Positions 1 to 6,720 of a stretch of 11,944 nucleotides of DNA are shown in pieces. The number at the start of each line of letters is the position of its first letter. Position 1 is the first letter of the stretch. The notes beneath the pieces are model-generated. The model did not search any database. It was not told the DNA's origin and saw nothing but the letters and a program-made list of their open reading frames with translations. Source of the DNA: an uncultured Rhodopirellula sp. (GTDB lineage: Bacteria > Planctomycetota > Planctomycetia > Pirellulales > Pirellulaceae); the NCBI GenBank assembly GCA_913061385.1, contig CAJXTM010000036.1, positions 1 to 11,944 of the forward strand, given 5' to 3'. The position numbers and the translations under genes were made by a program.

Positions 1-36
1 GAGTCGTCGGCAGCGTCAGATGTGTATAAGAGACAG
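1..36. other. Nextera read-1 adapter (artefact)
   Basis: Positions 4-36 match the Nextera read-1 adapter, ending in the 19-bp Tn5 mosaic end AGATGTGTATAAGAGACAG at 18-36. This is library sequence and not genome. In the frame entering the insert it reads MCIRDR from an ATG at 20, a well-known contaminating prefix of falsely predicted proteins. Genomic sequence starts at 37. Confidence 0.98.
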
Positions 37-37
37 A

Positions 38-115
38 AACCTGGCATCTTTTGCTCTGCTGAGCGTGATTCTAGCCGGTTTGAAGCTGGTTGTTTCGCAG
101 GAAGCAAGCAGGTAG
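38..115 (+). CDS. possible C-terminal end of a membrane protein, 5'-truncated
   Basis: The insert opens in a frame of 25 sense codons ending in TAG at 113-115. It contains the hydrophobic run ASFALLSVILAGLKLVV followed by a short polar tail (SQEASR), as expected of a last transmembrane helix plus a short cytoplasmic or periplasmic end. The beginning lies outside the fragment. The ATG at 20 in the same frame is adapter and must not be used as a start. Twenty-five open codons can occur by chance, so the hydrophobic composition is the main support. No family can be assigned. Confidence 0.35.
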   Translation, partial: NLASFALLSVILAGLKLVVSQEASR

Positions 116-152
116 TTGGGTTCTGAACAATTCGCTTTTCCACAATTTCAAC

Positions 153-172
153 GTGGGGCTCTTTACCCCCAC
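153..172. terminator. possible weak hairpin between partial gene and protease
   Basis: GTGGGG (153-158) can pair with CCCCAC (167-172) across an 8-base loop, 38 bases after the TAG at 113-115. There is no U-tract, so a terminator role is only a guess from position. The rest of 116..320 shows no gene or clear promoter. Confidence 0.2.
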
Positions 173-320
173 TCTGCGAAATTCCATCGGAAATCGATTT
201 GCCAGTTTTTTTCTGGTTTTTCAAAATTCTCGTGCAAGATTCTACGGCGTCGGAACGTAACTCTCGCGAACCGATGCTGATTTCGCCCCTTTTCAAACTA
301 CCTATCGATCGAGAGAAAAC

Positions 321-1895
321 ATGGCCAAGAGATCCGAAGTGAGATGTATCCGTAATTTGAAGCGACAACGCGGACTCGAACGACTAGAGGACCGTCGCTT
401 GATGATTGCATCCGCAATCCCCACTATCGACTTTTGCGACAATGTTCAAGTTTATGGACCTGTTCAAGTTGGGCAATTCTCGCCAACGCTCGAGCAGCAC
501 AGTGATACACAAGACGTTGCCGATCGTATCGCCCGCATCGTTGATGGACAGAATACGAGTGCATTTCCAGCGGTCGGTATGGTGGGGGATCTTAGTGGCG
601 GATACGGTTCGGGCACTTTGATTAGCCCCTTTCATGTTCTCACTGCAGGTCACTGTGCTGTTGATGGGAACGGGAACGCCATGGCCGACGCAACAGGAAC
701 ATTTGAGGTGGGTGGCCGTGTGTATCAAACAGAACGCGTTTATCTGCATCCTGATTATGACGACTGGACCTTGGCAAACGATATTGCCATCTTTCAATTA
801 AGTGAACGAGTTGTTGGTATTTCACCCGAGATGATCAGCAGACAGGCACCTGTCGTCGGCCAAACGCTGACCTTGGTTGGATTCGGTGGTGGCGGTACGG
901 GAGACACGGGGCACACAGGGGACTATGGGACTAAGCGGGTCGGAGAGACTGCCATTGACCGCATTACCGGAACTGAAATTCAGTGGACTTTCGACCCAGG
1001 TGAAAGTAATACAGCACCTGGTGATAGTGGAGGACCCGGGTTTGTGTCTGTCGATGGGCAGCGTTTACTCGCAGGTATCACCTCCTATGGAACGAGTAAC
1101 AATGCAGGGTATGGAGATGAGAGCGGTGACACGCGGGTTGATGTGTTTACGGAATGGATCGATTCAATTGTGGGTGATGGTGGCGGCTCAGAAGATGATC
1201 ACGGTGATGAGATTGCTACAGCGACCAAGTTGGAATTGGATAGCACTGGTTCTGTCGCCATCGATGCTGTGCTTGAAGAAATGGGTGACCGTGACATGTT
1301 TACCTTCGAGCTGCAGTCTCTAAGTGAAGTGGCGATTGCCCTGGAAAGTGCTGGTTCAGACGTTGATACCTACCTGCGACTGTACGACGCGAATGGAGAT
1401 CTGCTGGCAAAAAATGATGATTTTGCAGGCACCTACAACAGCAGTTTAACCATGGAACTTGAGGCGGGGAAATATGCCTTCAGTGCGGCGGGCTACGCCG
1501 ACAGTGAAACGGGGCAATACATTGCCACTGTTAATGCTGACGAAGTTACCAGCGACTCTGGTGGTGACACGGTGGTGGTTGACTTAAATGCCAGAGGTCG
1601 CGGAAGAGCCGAGACGATTTTGGTTGCCGATGAGCTGTCTTTCTTGAGTTTTGAAGCAGTCAATACGGGCCGGACAACGGTTCGAACAGTGGCTCTGACT
1701 GACGGTGTTGATACGGTGATGAGAGTGCTCGATTCCAACGGCAGTGTTGTCGGGACGAATGATGACTACGGTCGTGGCGTGAACAGCAGAGTAAACTTCA
1801 CTGCGATTGCGGGTGAGGTCTACACGATCGAAGTCGCTGAGTACAATGGCGCCGAAGGCGACTTTCGCCTGATCGTCAATAACCGAGGCTCTTGA
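321..1895 (+). CDS. secreted trypsin-fold serine protease with two C-terminal PPC domains
   Basis: This 524-residue protein is an S1-family (chymotrypsin-fold) endopeptidase. The catalytic triad is visible as His111 in TAGHC, Asp154 in NDIAI and Ser236 in PGDSGGP. A trypsin-like mature N-terminus, RIVDG, sits at 72-76, suggesting zymogen cleavage after Arg72. Two beta-sandwich pre-peptidase C-terminal (PPC) domains follow, about 294-406 and 416-522, each with an xVDTxxRxxD-type strand and an NDD turn. The basic N-terminus with LERLEDRRLM (19-28) is the planctomycete surface-protein leader and replaces a classical signal peptide. The residue six before Ser236, where trypsin has the specificity Asp, is Asn230, and the usual neighbouring Cys is Ala232, so cleavage after Arg/Lys is not expected. 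The ATG at 321 follows purine-rich GAGAGAAAAC. Substrate unknown; likely a monocistronic gene acting outside the cytoplasm. Confidence 0.93.
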   Translation: MAKRSEVRCIRNLKRQRGLERLEDRRLMIASAIPTIDFCDNVQVYGPVQVGQFSPTLEQHSDTQDVADRIARIVDGQNTSAFPAVGMVGDLSGGYGSGTLISPFHVLTAGHCAVDGNGNAMADATGTFEVGGRVYQTERVYLHPDYDDWTLANDIAIFQLSERVVGISPEMISRQAPVVGQTLTLVGFGGGGTGDTGHTGDYGTKRVGETAIDRITGTEIQWTFDPGESNTAPGDSGGPGFVSVDGQRLLAGITSYGTSNNAGYGDESGDTRVDVFTEWIDSIVGDGGGSEDDHGDEIATATKLELDSTGSVAIDAVLEEMGDRDMFTFELQSLSEVAIALESAGSDVDTYLRLYDANGDLLAKNDDFAGTYNSSLTMELEAGKYAFSAAGYADSETGQYIATVNADEVTSDSGGDTVVVDLNARGRGRAETILVADELSFLSFEAVNTGRTTVRTVALTDGVDTVMRVLDSNGSVVGTNDDYGRGVNSRVNFTAIAGEVYTIEVAEYNGAEGDFRLIVNNRGS

Positions 1896-1976
1896 TTCAG
1901 CCTCAACCTGATTCAGGACGTTACTATTCATTCGTATTGAGCGTTCTGATGCAGATTGAGGCCGTCATCGCAAATG

Positions 1977-2011
1977 GACAGCCCGCTATTCGGAAAAACT
2001 CGCGGGCTGTC
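1977..2011. terminator. bidirectional hairpin between convergent genes
   Basis: GACAGCCCGC (1977-1986) and GCGGGCTGTC (2002-2011) form a perfect 10-bp GC-rich stem with a 15-base loop. It lies between the stop of the serine protease (1895) and the stop of the minus-strand hydrolase (2044), which face each other. No strong U-tract follows on either strand, but the position and stem strength fit a shared transcription terminator. Confidence 0.65.
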
Positions 2012-2043
2012 TGGCTCTTGCCAGGCTTGCCCTTTGATTTGCA

Positions 2044-3159
2044 TCAAGTCCGTAGGACGTCGTCAAACAGTGACGCAGCAACGCGTCCGCTCCACTTGTG
2101 CCCTCCCGCAAACCTGTCGAAATGAAGATTGTTAGGTTTTCCAGAGGCGCGATACATGCATCGCAGACGCTCACGAAAGCGTTCGTCCCAGTCAGGTACA
2201 ATCAGACGGTCCTGGGAACCTGTTTCCCAGACCGTCGGACGCGGCGCAATCAGACCACCGATTTCGGAATAGTCACCGTATTGCAAGAGTCTGGGAATGA
2301 CCTGTGATCCGCAACTGTGACGTTGCGACAGCCTCTCCTGCATCAGATTTAATGCGCCGCTGATTGCCGATACGCGGATCCGCTGGTCAACAGCACTGAC
2401 GAGCATTGCCATTCTTCCTCCATATGAAAGACCAGCGCAACCGATGCTGTTCGACTTCAAGTTTTTTTCGCGTTCCAATAGGCTGATGGACCAACGCAGG
2501 TCGCGTAGGTTGGCCGTGATCGGCAGTTGACCGAGAGCCTGCATTCTCACAAAGGTGACAGCACAAGGATCTTGCCCGCCGTAACGTTCCAAATCAACTC
2601 GACGCCCGAACGGAATCATGCAGGGCGCTGCAACCAAGTAGCCACGACGCACAAACTGTAATCCGTAGTCATAATTCGACTTCTCGATGTACTTGGAAGC
2701 GTCTAGCTTCTCTCGACGGCCGACAACGGCGTCATGTCCCAGAGGACCATGTCCGTGAATGCACAGGACACCAGGAAGCGGTGCGGATGAATCAGTTTTG
2801 GGTTTCAATAAATAGATCGGCAATGATGGAATCCCGTCGGCACTGAGCAGAAGATCAAGACGCGTGTGATCTTCAAGTTCTATTCGGCCCAATTCGGTCA
2901 CTGACCACTCCTCCGGAGGTGAAGAATCACCAAGAAGCTCCGTAAGTTTGCTGCGGAATGTTCGTTGCCATTTTGTAAAGTCGGACTTGCTAGTGCCTTG
3001 AAATTGCAGGGACAATTTTGCACGCTGCATCGCCGTGACAAGATCGCGTTGAACGGTTGTGTCCGTGTCATCTGCCAGCAGGTGTTTTGCGTTGAAAAGA
3101 TGGCTGCTTCCAGCCAGCCAACAGACCTGTTGTAAAAATTGCCGCTTGCTGAAAGACAT
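2044..3159 (-). CDS. exported alpha/beta hydrolase (esterase-like)
   Basis: This 371-residue alpha/beta-hydrolase-fold enzyme probably cleaves an ester. The nucleophile elbow is GLSYGG with Ser245, the acid is probably Asp317 in GSQDRLIVP, and the base His354 in FAGGHKW. HGHG at 135-138, after a hydrophobic strand (VLCI), fits the oxyanion-hole loop. The layout resembles the planctomycete acetyl-xylan-esterase-like or Abhydrolase_7-type hydrolases. The N-terminus has SKRQFLQ (4-10) followed by a short hydrophobic stretch, like a KR variant of the twin-arginine (Tat) signal, so periplasmic export is likely but not certain. The ATG at 3159 is supported by AAGGAA on the minus strand (plus 3166-3171), with a 6-base gap. 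The next minus-strand gene upstream ends 187 bases away, so an operon is not evident. The substrate cannot be told from sequence. Confidence 0.88.
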   Translation of the reverse strand: MSFSKRQFLQQVCWLAGSSHLFNAKHLLADDTDTTVQRDLVTAMQRAKLSLQFQGTSKSDFTKWQRTFRSKLTELLGDSSPPEEWSVTELGRIELEDHTRLDLLLSADGIPSLPIYLLKPKTDSSAPLPGVLCIHGHGPLGHDAVVGRREKLDASKYIEKSNYDYGLQFVRRGYLVAAPCMIPFGRRVDLERYGGQDPCAVTFVRMQALGQLPITANLRDLRWSISLLEREKNLKSNSIGCAGLSYGGRMAMLVSAVDQRIRVSAISGALNLMQERLSQRHSCGSQVIPRLLQYGDYSEIGGLIAPRPTVWETGSQDRLIVPDWDERFRERLRCMYRASGKPNNLHFDRFAGGHKWSGRVAASLFDDVLRT

Positions 3160-3165
3160 GTAAAG

Positions 3166-3171
3166 TTCCTT
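3166..3171 (-). promoter_or_regulatory. ribosome binding site of the alpha/beta hydrolase
   Basis: AAGGAA on the minus strand lies six bases before the ATG at 3159. It fixes that start and argues against a longer overlapping minus-strand frame running from 3314. Confidence 0.6.
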
Positions 3172-3346
3172 CCCTGTGATTTGAAGTTGTGTGCAATTGC
3201 AGTTCTTGCTCGCAATGCCAGTCGCTGAGATCCACAGAGTAAGATCATAGCTTCAGTTTTGCTTCGTGGCAGTTCATTCGTCGTCATGCCGTGCCTCGGT
3301 ATCGATCGTGACACTTGGAAATCAAATGCATGGCCTGCAAGATCTC

Positions 3347-4063
3347 TTATGCTGCGGCATCAGACTGCTCAATCAGCATTGCACGACGCCGCGGAAAGTA
3401 GCCAATACGGCGATCGGTCATGATTTCATTTCCAATGATGCCATCTGATCCTGCAAGCGACAACGACATGCCAATCAATGTCGGTAACTCGCCCGTCTGC
3501 AATGAATAACTTATCTGATCTATTTCAAAGTGGATTTGGCTTAGTTTCGTTGTGAATGTGCCAAAGCCAGGTAAGAAATCCTCGACCTCGCGTGCTGCCT
3601 GAGGCACGTTCTCAGGGTGCTCTGACAGATAGCTGTAGGGAGCACCCGTGTCGAAAAACATTGTCTGGGATTGTCCCGAAAGTTTCGCCTCCAGCGTCGG
3701 CACTCCCATGATGTTCCCGATTTCGAGTGTGTGACCCATCATTCCGATCGCAGCAGAATCCAGCTCCGTTTCTGTCAGCAGCATTGTCGCCGACGTTATG
3801 TCCCATAGGATGTCGAACTCGTTGAGGATATCCGTTCCAAGCAGTCCATCGAACTCTACTTCTACAAGTTCTGTCAGCTTGGCAATCGTGAGTCCGCTGT
3901 AGGTTGATTGAACCTCGAAAACACGTTGATATCCATCCTGACTCAACGTAAGACTTTTGCTTGGTGAGATGCTTTTCGGTGCTCCGGTGTCGACAAGCCA
4001 TTTGCTGTGGGGTGTGTGCATGAACAGGTGTGATTTTTCGTACGTAAGTTTCATCGTGATCAT
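3347..4063 (-). CDS. single-chain protein with two retropepsin-like aspartic protease motifs
   Basis: The 238-residue protein contains two copies of the aspartic-protease signature: LVDTGAPKSIS with Asp25 and FFDTGAPYSYL with Asp138. Each is followed by the matching hydrophobic-hydrophobic-Gly element, DGLLGTDIL (72-80) and DGIIGNEIM (207-215). It therefore looks like an internal duplication of a retropepsin-like unit, giving both catalytic aspartates in one chain. True pepsins are longer (above 300 residues), while bacterial retropepsin-like units usually carry one motif and dimerise. No signal peptide or membrane segment is visible, so it is probably cytoplasmic. I chose ATG 4063, which follows AGAGAAAACGAC on the minus strand, much like the leader of the serine protease. 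The frame stays open to a GTG at 4141, adding 26 uncharacteristic residues, and an ATG at 4054 is also possible. Protease activity is inferred from motifs only. Confidence 0.82.
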   Translation of the reverse strand: MITMKLTYEKSHLFMHTPHSKWLVDTGAPKSISPSKSLTLSQDGYQRVFEVQSTYSGLTIAKLTELVEVEFDGLLGTDILNEFDILWDITSATMLLTETELDSAAIGMMGHTLEIGNIMGVPTLEAKLSGQSQTMFFDTGAPYSYLSEHPENVPQAAREVEDFLPGFGTFTTKLSQIHFEIDQISYSLQTGELPTLIGMSLSLAGSDGIIGNEIMTDRRIGYFPRRRAMLIEQSDAAA

Positions 4064-4151
4064 GTCGTTTTCTCTACCCGAGTGGTGTGTTGTGATGGAA
4101 GCAGCTGTTGGGATAGCCGGAATGACACCATTGTCGCGCACGCCCGAGCGG

Positions 4152-4192
4152 ATACGCCCGCGTATGAGCGCCCGCAGGCGGGCGTGTTACGC
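4152..4192. promoter_or_regulatory. GC-rich nested palindromes upstream of the two-DTG gene
   Basis: CGCCCGC (4169-4175) and GCGGGCG (4178-4184) are a perfect inverted pair around AG. They are flanked by GCGTA (4160-4164) and TACGC (4188-4192), which extend the stem. The same GCGTA(T) can instead pair with ATACGC at 4152-4157. Two mutually exclusive structures are thus possible in a sharply GC-rich patch. It lies about 90-130 bases upstream of the ATG at 4063 on the minus strand. It could be an operator, an attenuator-like leader or a small repeat element; the sequence does not decide. Confidence 0.4.
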
Positions 4193-4357
4193 ACGCGTTG
4201 GCAAATAAAACGCGAATTTTTGAAAAGGTCTTGACTGGCTTTTCATCGCCGGGGTTTCTGGAAATGCGATATTTTTAATTTGGGTTCTTTCGTGAATCCG
4301 CCAGCTTGCCCAGTCTCAGGGGACTTCCAATCCAGGAATTCCTTCGCGATTTTTCTT

Positions 4358-4418
4358 GCAACTGCACCGACGAGGCTTAGCATTCACCGCCCAAGCCGAA
4401 GCAGTTGCTAGCAACTGC
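4358..4418. promoter_or_regulatory. perfect palindrome plus extra half-site upstream of zinc-ribbon gene
   Basis: GCAGTTGC-TA-GCAACTGC at 4401-4418 is a perfect 18-bp palindrome that extends by A-T pairs to 4399-4420, with a further AGCC/GGCT arm outside. A third copy of the half-site, GCAACTGC, lies at 4358-4365. The palindrome ends about 50 bases before the ATG at 4470. Its form suits a dimeric repressor site (two half-sites 10 bp apart centre to centre); a leader hairpin is the alternative. Confidence 0.45.
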
Positions 4419-4456
4419 TTTTGGCTGCAGGTTGATCTCGTGAACGATGCTTTTTT

Positions 4457-4462
4457 AGGAGG
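4457..4462 (+). promoter_or_regulatory. strong Shine-Dalgarno AGGAGG that decides the zinc-ribbon start
   Basis: A full AGGAGG is followed by two ATGs in different frames, 4466 and 4470. The gap to 4470 is 7 bases (ideal) and to 4466 only 3 bases. The 4470 frame also carries the paired Cys motifs, so it is the translated one. This is the only perfect Shine-Dalgarno site noticed among the genes in the window. Confidence 0.75.
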
Positions 4463-4469
4463 ATAATGG

Positions 4470-4760
4470 ATGACAGGAATTCTCTACCGACGATACACGC
4501 AGCAAAGAAAGCCACAGTGTTGCCCCAAGTGCAGAAAGAGAACTCTTGCCGATATTCTCTACAAGGATCTCATTCGCGATCATATTTCGTTCAGAGAGCG
4601 CGAGCAGTTGTTCAGTGGCGAGTTTGTGATTGGTGGGCGTCGTATGGTGACCGGCACGCGTGCAAAGGAAGAGGGATACGCGAAATGGATGTGTCGAAGT
4701 TGTGGCTGTGAAGTCTATGCAGCAAATCGCACGGAGTGTCTCGTTTTAACGGCAGGTTGA
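4470..4760 (+). CDS. small zinc-ribbon-like protein of unknown function
   Basis: This 96-residue protein has two CxxC pairs, Cys18-Pro-Lys-Cys21 and Cys75-Arg-Ser-Cys78, with extra cysteines at 17 and 80. The arrangement fits a zinc ribbon whose two knuckles are separated by a basic and acidic helical insert (about 28-70). It is rich in Arg and Lys and has no signal or membrane segment, so a cytoplasmic nucleic-acid- or protein-binding role is plausible but not shown. It has the strongest ribosome binding site of the window and a palindromic site about 50 bases upstream, suggesting regulated and efficient translation. The next gene on the strand starts 263 bases further on, so it is probably transcribed alone. 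I do not recognise the family. Confidence 0.7.
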   Translation: MTGILYRRYTQQRKPQCCPKCRKRTLADILYKDLIRDHISFREREQLFSGEFVIGGRRMVTGTRAKEEGYAKWMCRSCGCEVYAANRTECLVLTAG

Positions 4761-4783
4761 ATGCACGGGGCTGCATCCCCCCC
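4761..4783 (+). terminator. possible hairpin after zinc-ribbon gene
   Basis: Immediately after the TGA, ATGCA (4761-4765) can pair with TGCAT (4772-4776), or GGGG (4767-4770) with the C-run at 4777-4783. Both stems are short and exclude each other, and only four A bases follow. A weak terminator is possible. Confidence 0.25.
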
Positions 4784-5023
4784 AAAAGATGCACCGCATA
4801 TGAATGCCAGGTGTCGCTTCGCTTGTGCCTTGGTTTTCTGCTGTGAAGTTTTGCTGTGAATTGTCCCGTTGCTGTCATGGACGTGACGAGGCAGACTATG
4901 CTGGACGAGGTGGCACAGGATTGTCGAGGCTGATGGGTGACTGTTGTCCCTGGGGTTCGCGACTAGTGTTCTTTGCCACCTGCTAATTCTTCCGATTTAC
5001 CTATCCATCCAGGAATCTATCAT

Positions 5024-6427
5024 ATGCAACGCAAACGCAATCTGACGCGTCGAGGGTTTGTTCAAGGCACTGTCGCGACCGGGTTGGCGTCAGGCGGATT
5101 GTTGTCAGCCGATCGAGCTCTTGGTTTTCAGTCGGCTAACGATCGGCCTGTCTTTGCTACGATTGGCTTGCGTAATCAGGGTGTCACTATCACCAACAAG
5201 TCCACGAAGTTTGCTGATTTCGCTGCGTTAGCTGATGTGGACTCGAAGATTCTTGGCACGAACGTTGAAAAATTAGAAAAACGTCAGGGGAAGAAACCGG
5301 ACTCCTACGGTGATTACCGCCGTGTTTTGGATCGCAAAGACATTGATGCGGTCATGATTGCTGCTCCGGATCACTGGCACACCAAGATTGCCATTGAGGC
5401 GATGTTGGCTGGCAAAGATGTCTATTGTGAAAAGCCGCTCACTTTGACAATTGCTGAAGGTAAATTGATCGAAGAAGTTGTTAAGAAAACAGGTCGTACG
5501 TTCCAGGTCGGAACCATGCAGCGGACTGAATCGGGGCAGCGATTCCTGCAGGCGATTGCATTGGTGAGAGCAGGACGCATTGGAAAGGTCAAAAAAGTGA
5601 CCTGTGGCATTGGTGGGTTTGGTCCTTCACCAGTGATCCCGGAAGCACCCGTGCCAACGGAAATTGATTGGGATATGTGGCTTGGCCCTGCACCCAAAGT
5701 TGCGTATCGGGCTCTTCCTGAAATGCGCAAGGGTTACGGTGGTGGCGTACCTCTGTATAGCAATTGCCATTACGCATTCCGAAACTGGCATGCGTATTCC
5801 GGTGGTAAATTAACCGACTGGGGCGCGCACCACGTTGACATTGCTTGTTGGGCAATCTCGGCTCGGAATTCTGGTCCTGATTCGAAAGCATCGTATCAAG
5901 CGCGAGTTCGAAAGATCACTCCGTTGAATTACGAATTCGATGTCGAATACGACAAGAAGGGATACCCGCTCGTTGATGATAAATATGACATTGCGATTAA
6001 GTACAACATCAAGGCAGAGATGAATAATGGTGTCGAGCTATTAATTACCAATGAGGGTGATAACGGCATTTTGTTCGAGGGCACGAAGGGAAGGTTTTTT
6101 GTAAACCGAGGCAAGATCGTGGGTAAGCCCGTAGAGGATCTCGCGAGCAATCCACTTCCGGGCGGTGCAATTGAAGATGTTTATGGTGGGCCTGTGCCTG
6201 AGAATCACACGCTCAACTTCATTGAGGCGATCAATGCTCGAGAACAACCGATATCGGATGTGTGGACGCACAACCAAATGCTTGAAGTTTGTCATCTGTC
6301 GAACATCGCGATGCGTTTGGGAAGGCCACTTGATTGGAATCCCAGCAAGCGTGAAGTGATTGGTGACAAGCAGGCCAATTCCTTCTTGTCTCGTGAAAAC
6401 CGCAAGGGATTCGAGATCAATATGTAG
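5024..6427 (+). CDS. Tat-exported Gfo/Idh/MocA family oxidoreductase
   Basis: This 467-residue NAD(P)-dependent sugar or cyclitol dehydrogenase-like protein starts with a Tat signal, LTRRGFVQG at 7-15, followed by an Ala/Gly/Leu-rich h-region to about residue 35. The Rossmann domain includes ALADVD (68-73), AAPDHWHT (113-120) and the family hallmark CEKPLT (135-140), whose Lys is the usual catalytic residue. A second conserved block, GGKLTDWGAHHVDIACWA (260-277), is typical of the exported planctomycete subgroup. The nucleotide loop reads GLRNQG (48-53) instead of GxGxxG, lacking the middle glycine. ATG 5024 follows AGGA at 5011-5014 and places the Tat motif correctly; the frame is open to a TTG at 4973, which would add 17 residues before the signal and is unlikely. 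Substrate and pathway cannot be read from the neighbours. Confidence 0.93.
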   Translation: MQRKRNLTRRGFVQGTVATGLASGGLLSADRALGFQSANDRPVFATIGLRNQGVTITNKSTKFADFAALADVDSKILGTNVEKLEKRQGKKPDSYGDYRRVLDRKDIDAVMIAAPDHWHTKIAIEAMLAGKDVYCEKPLTLTIAEGKLIEEVVKKTGRTFQVGTMQRTESGQRFLQAIALVRAGRIGKVKKVTCGIGGFGPSPVIPEAPVPTEIDWDMWLGPAPKVAYRALPEMRKGYGGGVPLYSNCHYAFRNWHAYSGGKLTDWGAHHVDIACWAISARNSGPDSKASYQARVRKITPLNYEFDVEYDKKGYPLVDDKYDIAIKYNIKAEMNNGVELLITNEGDNGILFEGTKGRFFVNRGKIVGKPVEDLASNPLPGGAIEDVYGGPVPENHTLNFIEAINAREQPISDVWTHNQMLEVCHLSNIAMRLGRPLDWNPSKREVIGDKQANSFLSRENRKGFEINM

Positions 6428-6440
6428 TGATCGAGATCAA
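6411..6440 (+). repeat. 10-bp direct repeat across the stop codon
   Basis: TCGAGATCAA occurs at 6411-6420 and again at 6431-6440, 20 bases apart, spanning the TAG at 6425-6427. The second copy forms part of the hairpin that follows the gene. It is likely a small local duplication. Confidence 0.5.
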
Positions 6441-6454
6441 GCTGTTGGCTTGAT
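6436..6454 (+). terminator. hairpin directly after the oxidoreductase
   Basis: ATCAAGC (6436-6442) pairs perfectly with GCTTGAT (6448-6454) around TGTTG, eight bases after the stop codon. No U-tract follows. It is a reasonable 3'-end structure for the transcript. Confidence 0.45.
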
Positions 6455-6470
6455 GGCTGCAAGTGCAGTG

Positions 6471-6498
6471 TCGCGTTCACGATGATGAGTGAACGTGA
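6471..6498 (+). terminator. second hairpin after the oxidoreductase
   Basis: TCGCGTTCAC (6471-6480) pairs with GTGAACGTGA (6489-6498) with a single G-T wobble and an 8-base loop. It is longer than the first hairpin 20 bases upstream; together they could act as tandem terminators, although no U-tract follows. The remaining bases to 6720 show no gene. Confidence 0.4.
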
Positions 6499-6720
6499 CA
6501 AAGGGATGTTCGTTAGCCACTGCTTTCGATTTGTGTCGTAATTGGTCAGGTCTCAGGGAGACTGGATTGCGTCAGCACTAACCGGAAACTGCGGTGTGTG
6601 CACCTTACGTAACAGTGGACGTGCTTTCGTGCTTTTCGATCTGCATGGTTCGCAATGAATGTTTGGCAGATTGAATTTGATGCTTTGCTTTGAATCGGTG
6701 TCCTGACGCCTTTATAGCAG

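Larger units (their letters stand above)
4064..4469. other. 406-bp divergent intergenic region
   Basis: This region separates the minus-strand two-DTG gene from the plus-strand zinc-ribbon gene. It holds two palindrome groups (4152-4192 and 4401-4418, entered separately) and an AT-rich stretch around 4200-4290. A TTGACT at 4231 lacks a convincing -10 element at 16-18 bases. Apart from the optional N-terminal extension of the minus-strand gene to 4141, I see no coding sequence. Confidence 0.6.

Noticed and set aside
384..1323. Open frames on both strands inside the serine protease (384-797 minus, 877-1323 plus)
   Set aside because: They overlap a gene with an intact catalytic triad and two PPC domains, show no family features and lack ribosome binding sites.
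2898..3314. Minus-strand 138-codon frame overlapping the start of the alpha/beta hydrolase
   Set aside because: The hydrolase frame carries the signal sequence and triad and has AAGGAA before its ATG; the longer frame has no recognisable domain.
4466..4711. Alternative start at ATG 4466 in another frame
   Set aside because: Only 3 bases from AGGAGG, and its product lacks the paired cysteine motifs seen in the 4470 frame.
4911..4926. TGGCAC resembling a sigma-54 -24 element upstream of the oxidoreductase
   Set aside because: The -12 part reads TGTC instead of TTGC and the GG-N10-GC rule fails.
4973..5023. TTG start giving a 17-residue longer oxidoreductase
   Set aside because: It would bury the Tat signal behind a non-conserved stretch; ATG 5024 has a ribosome binding site.
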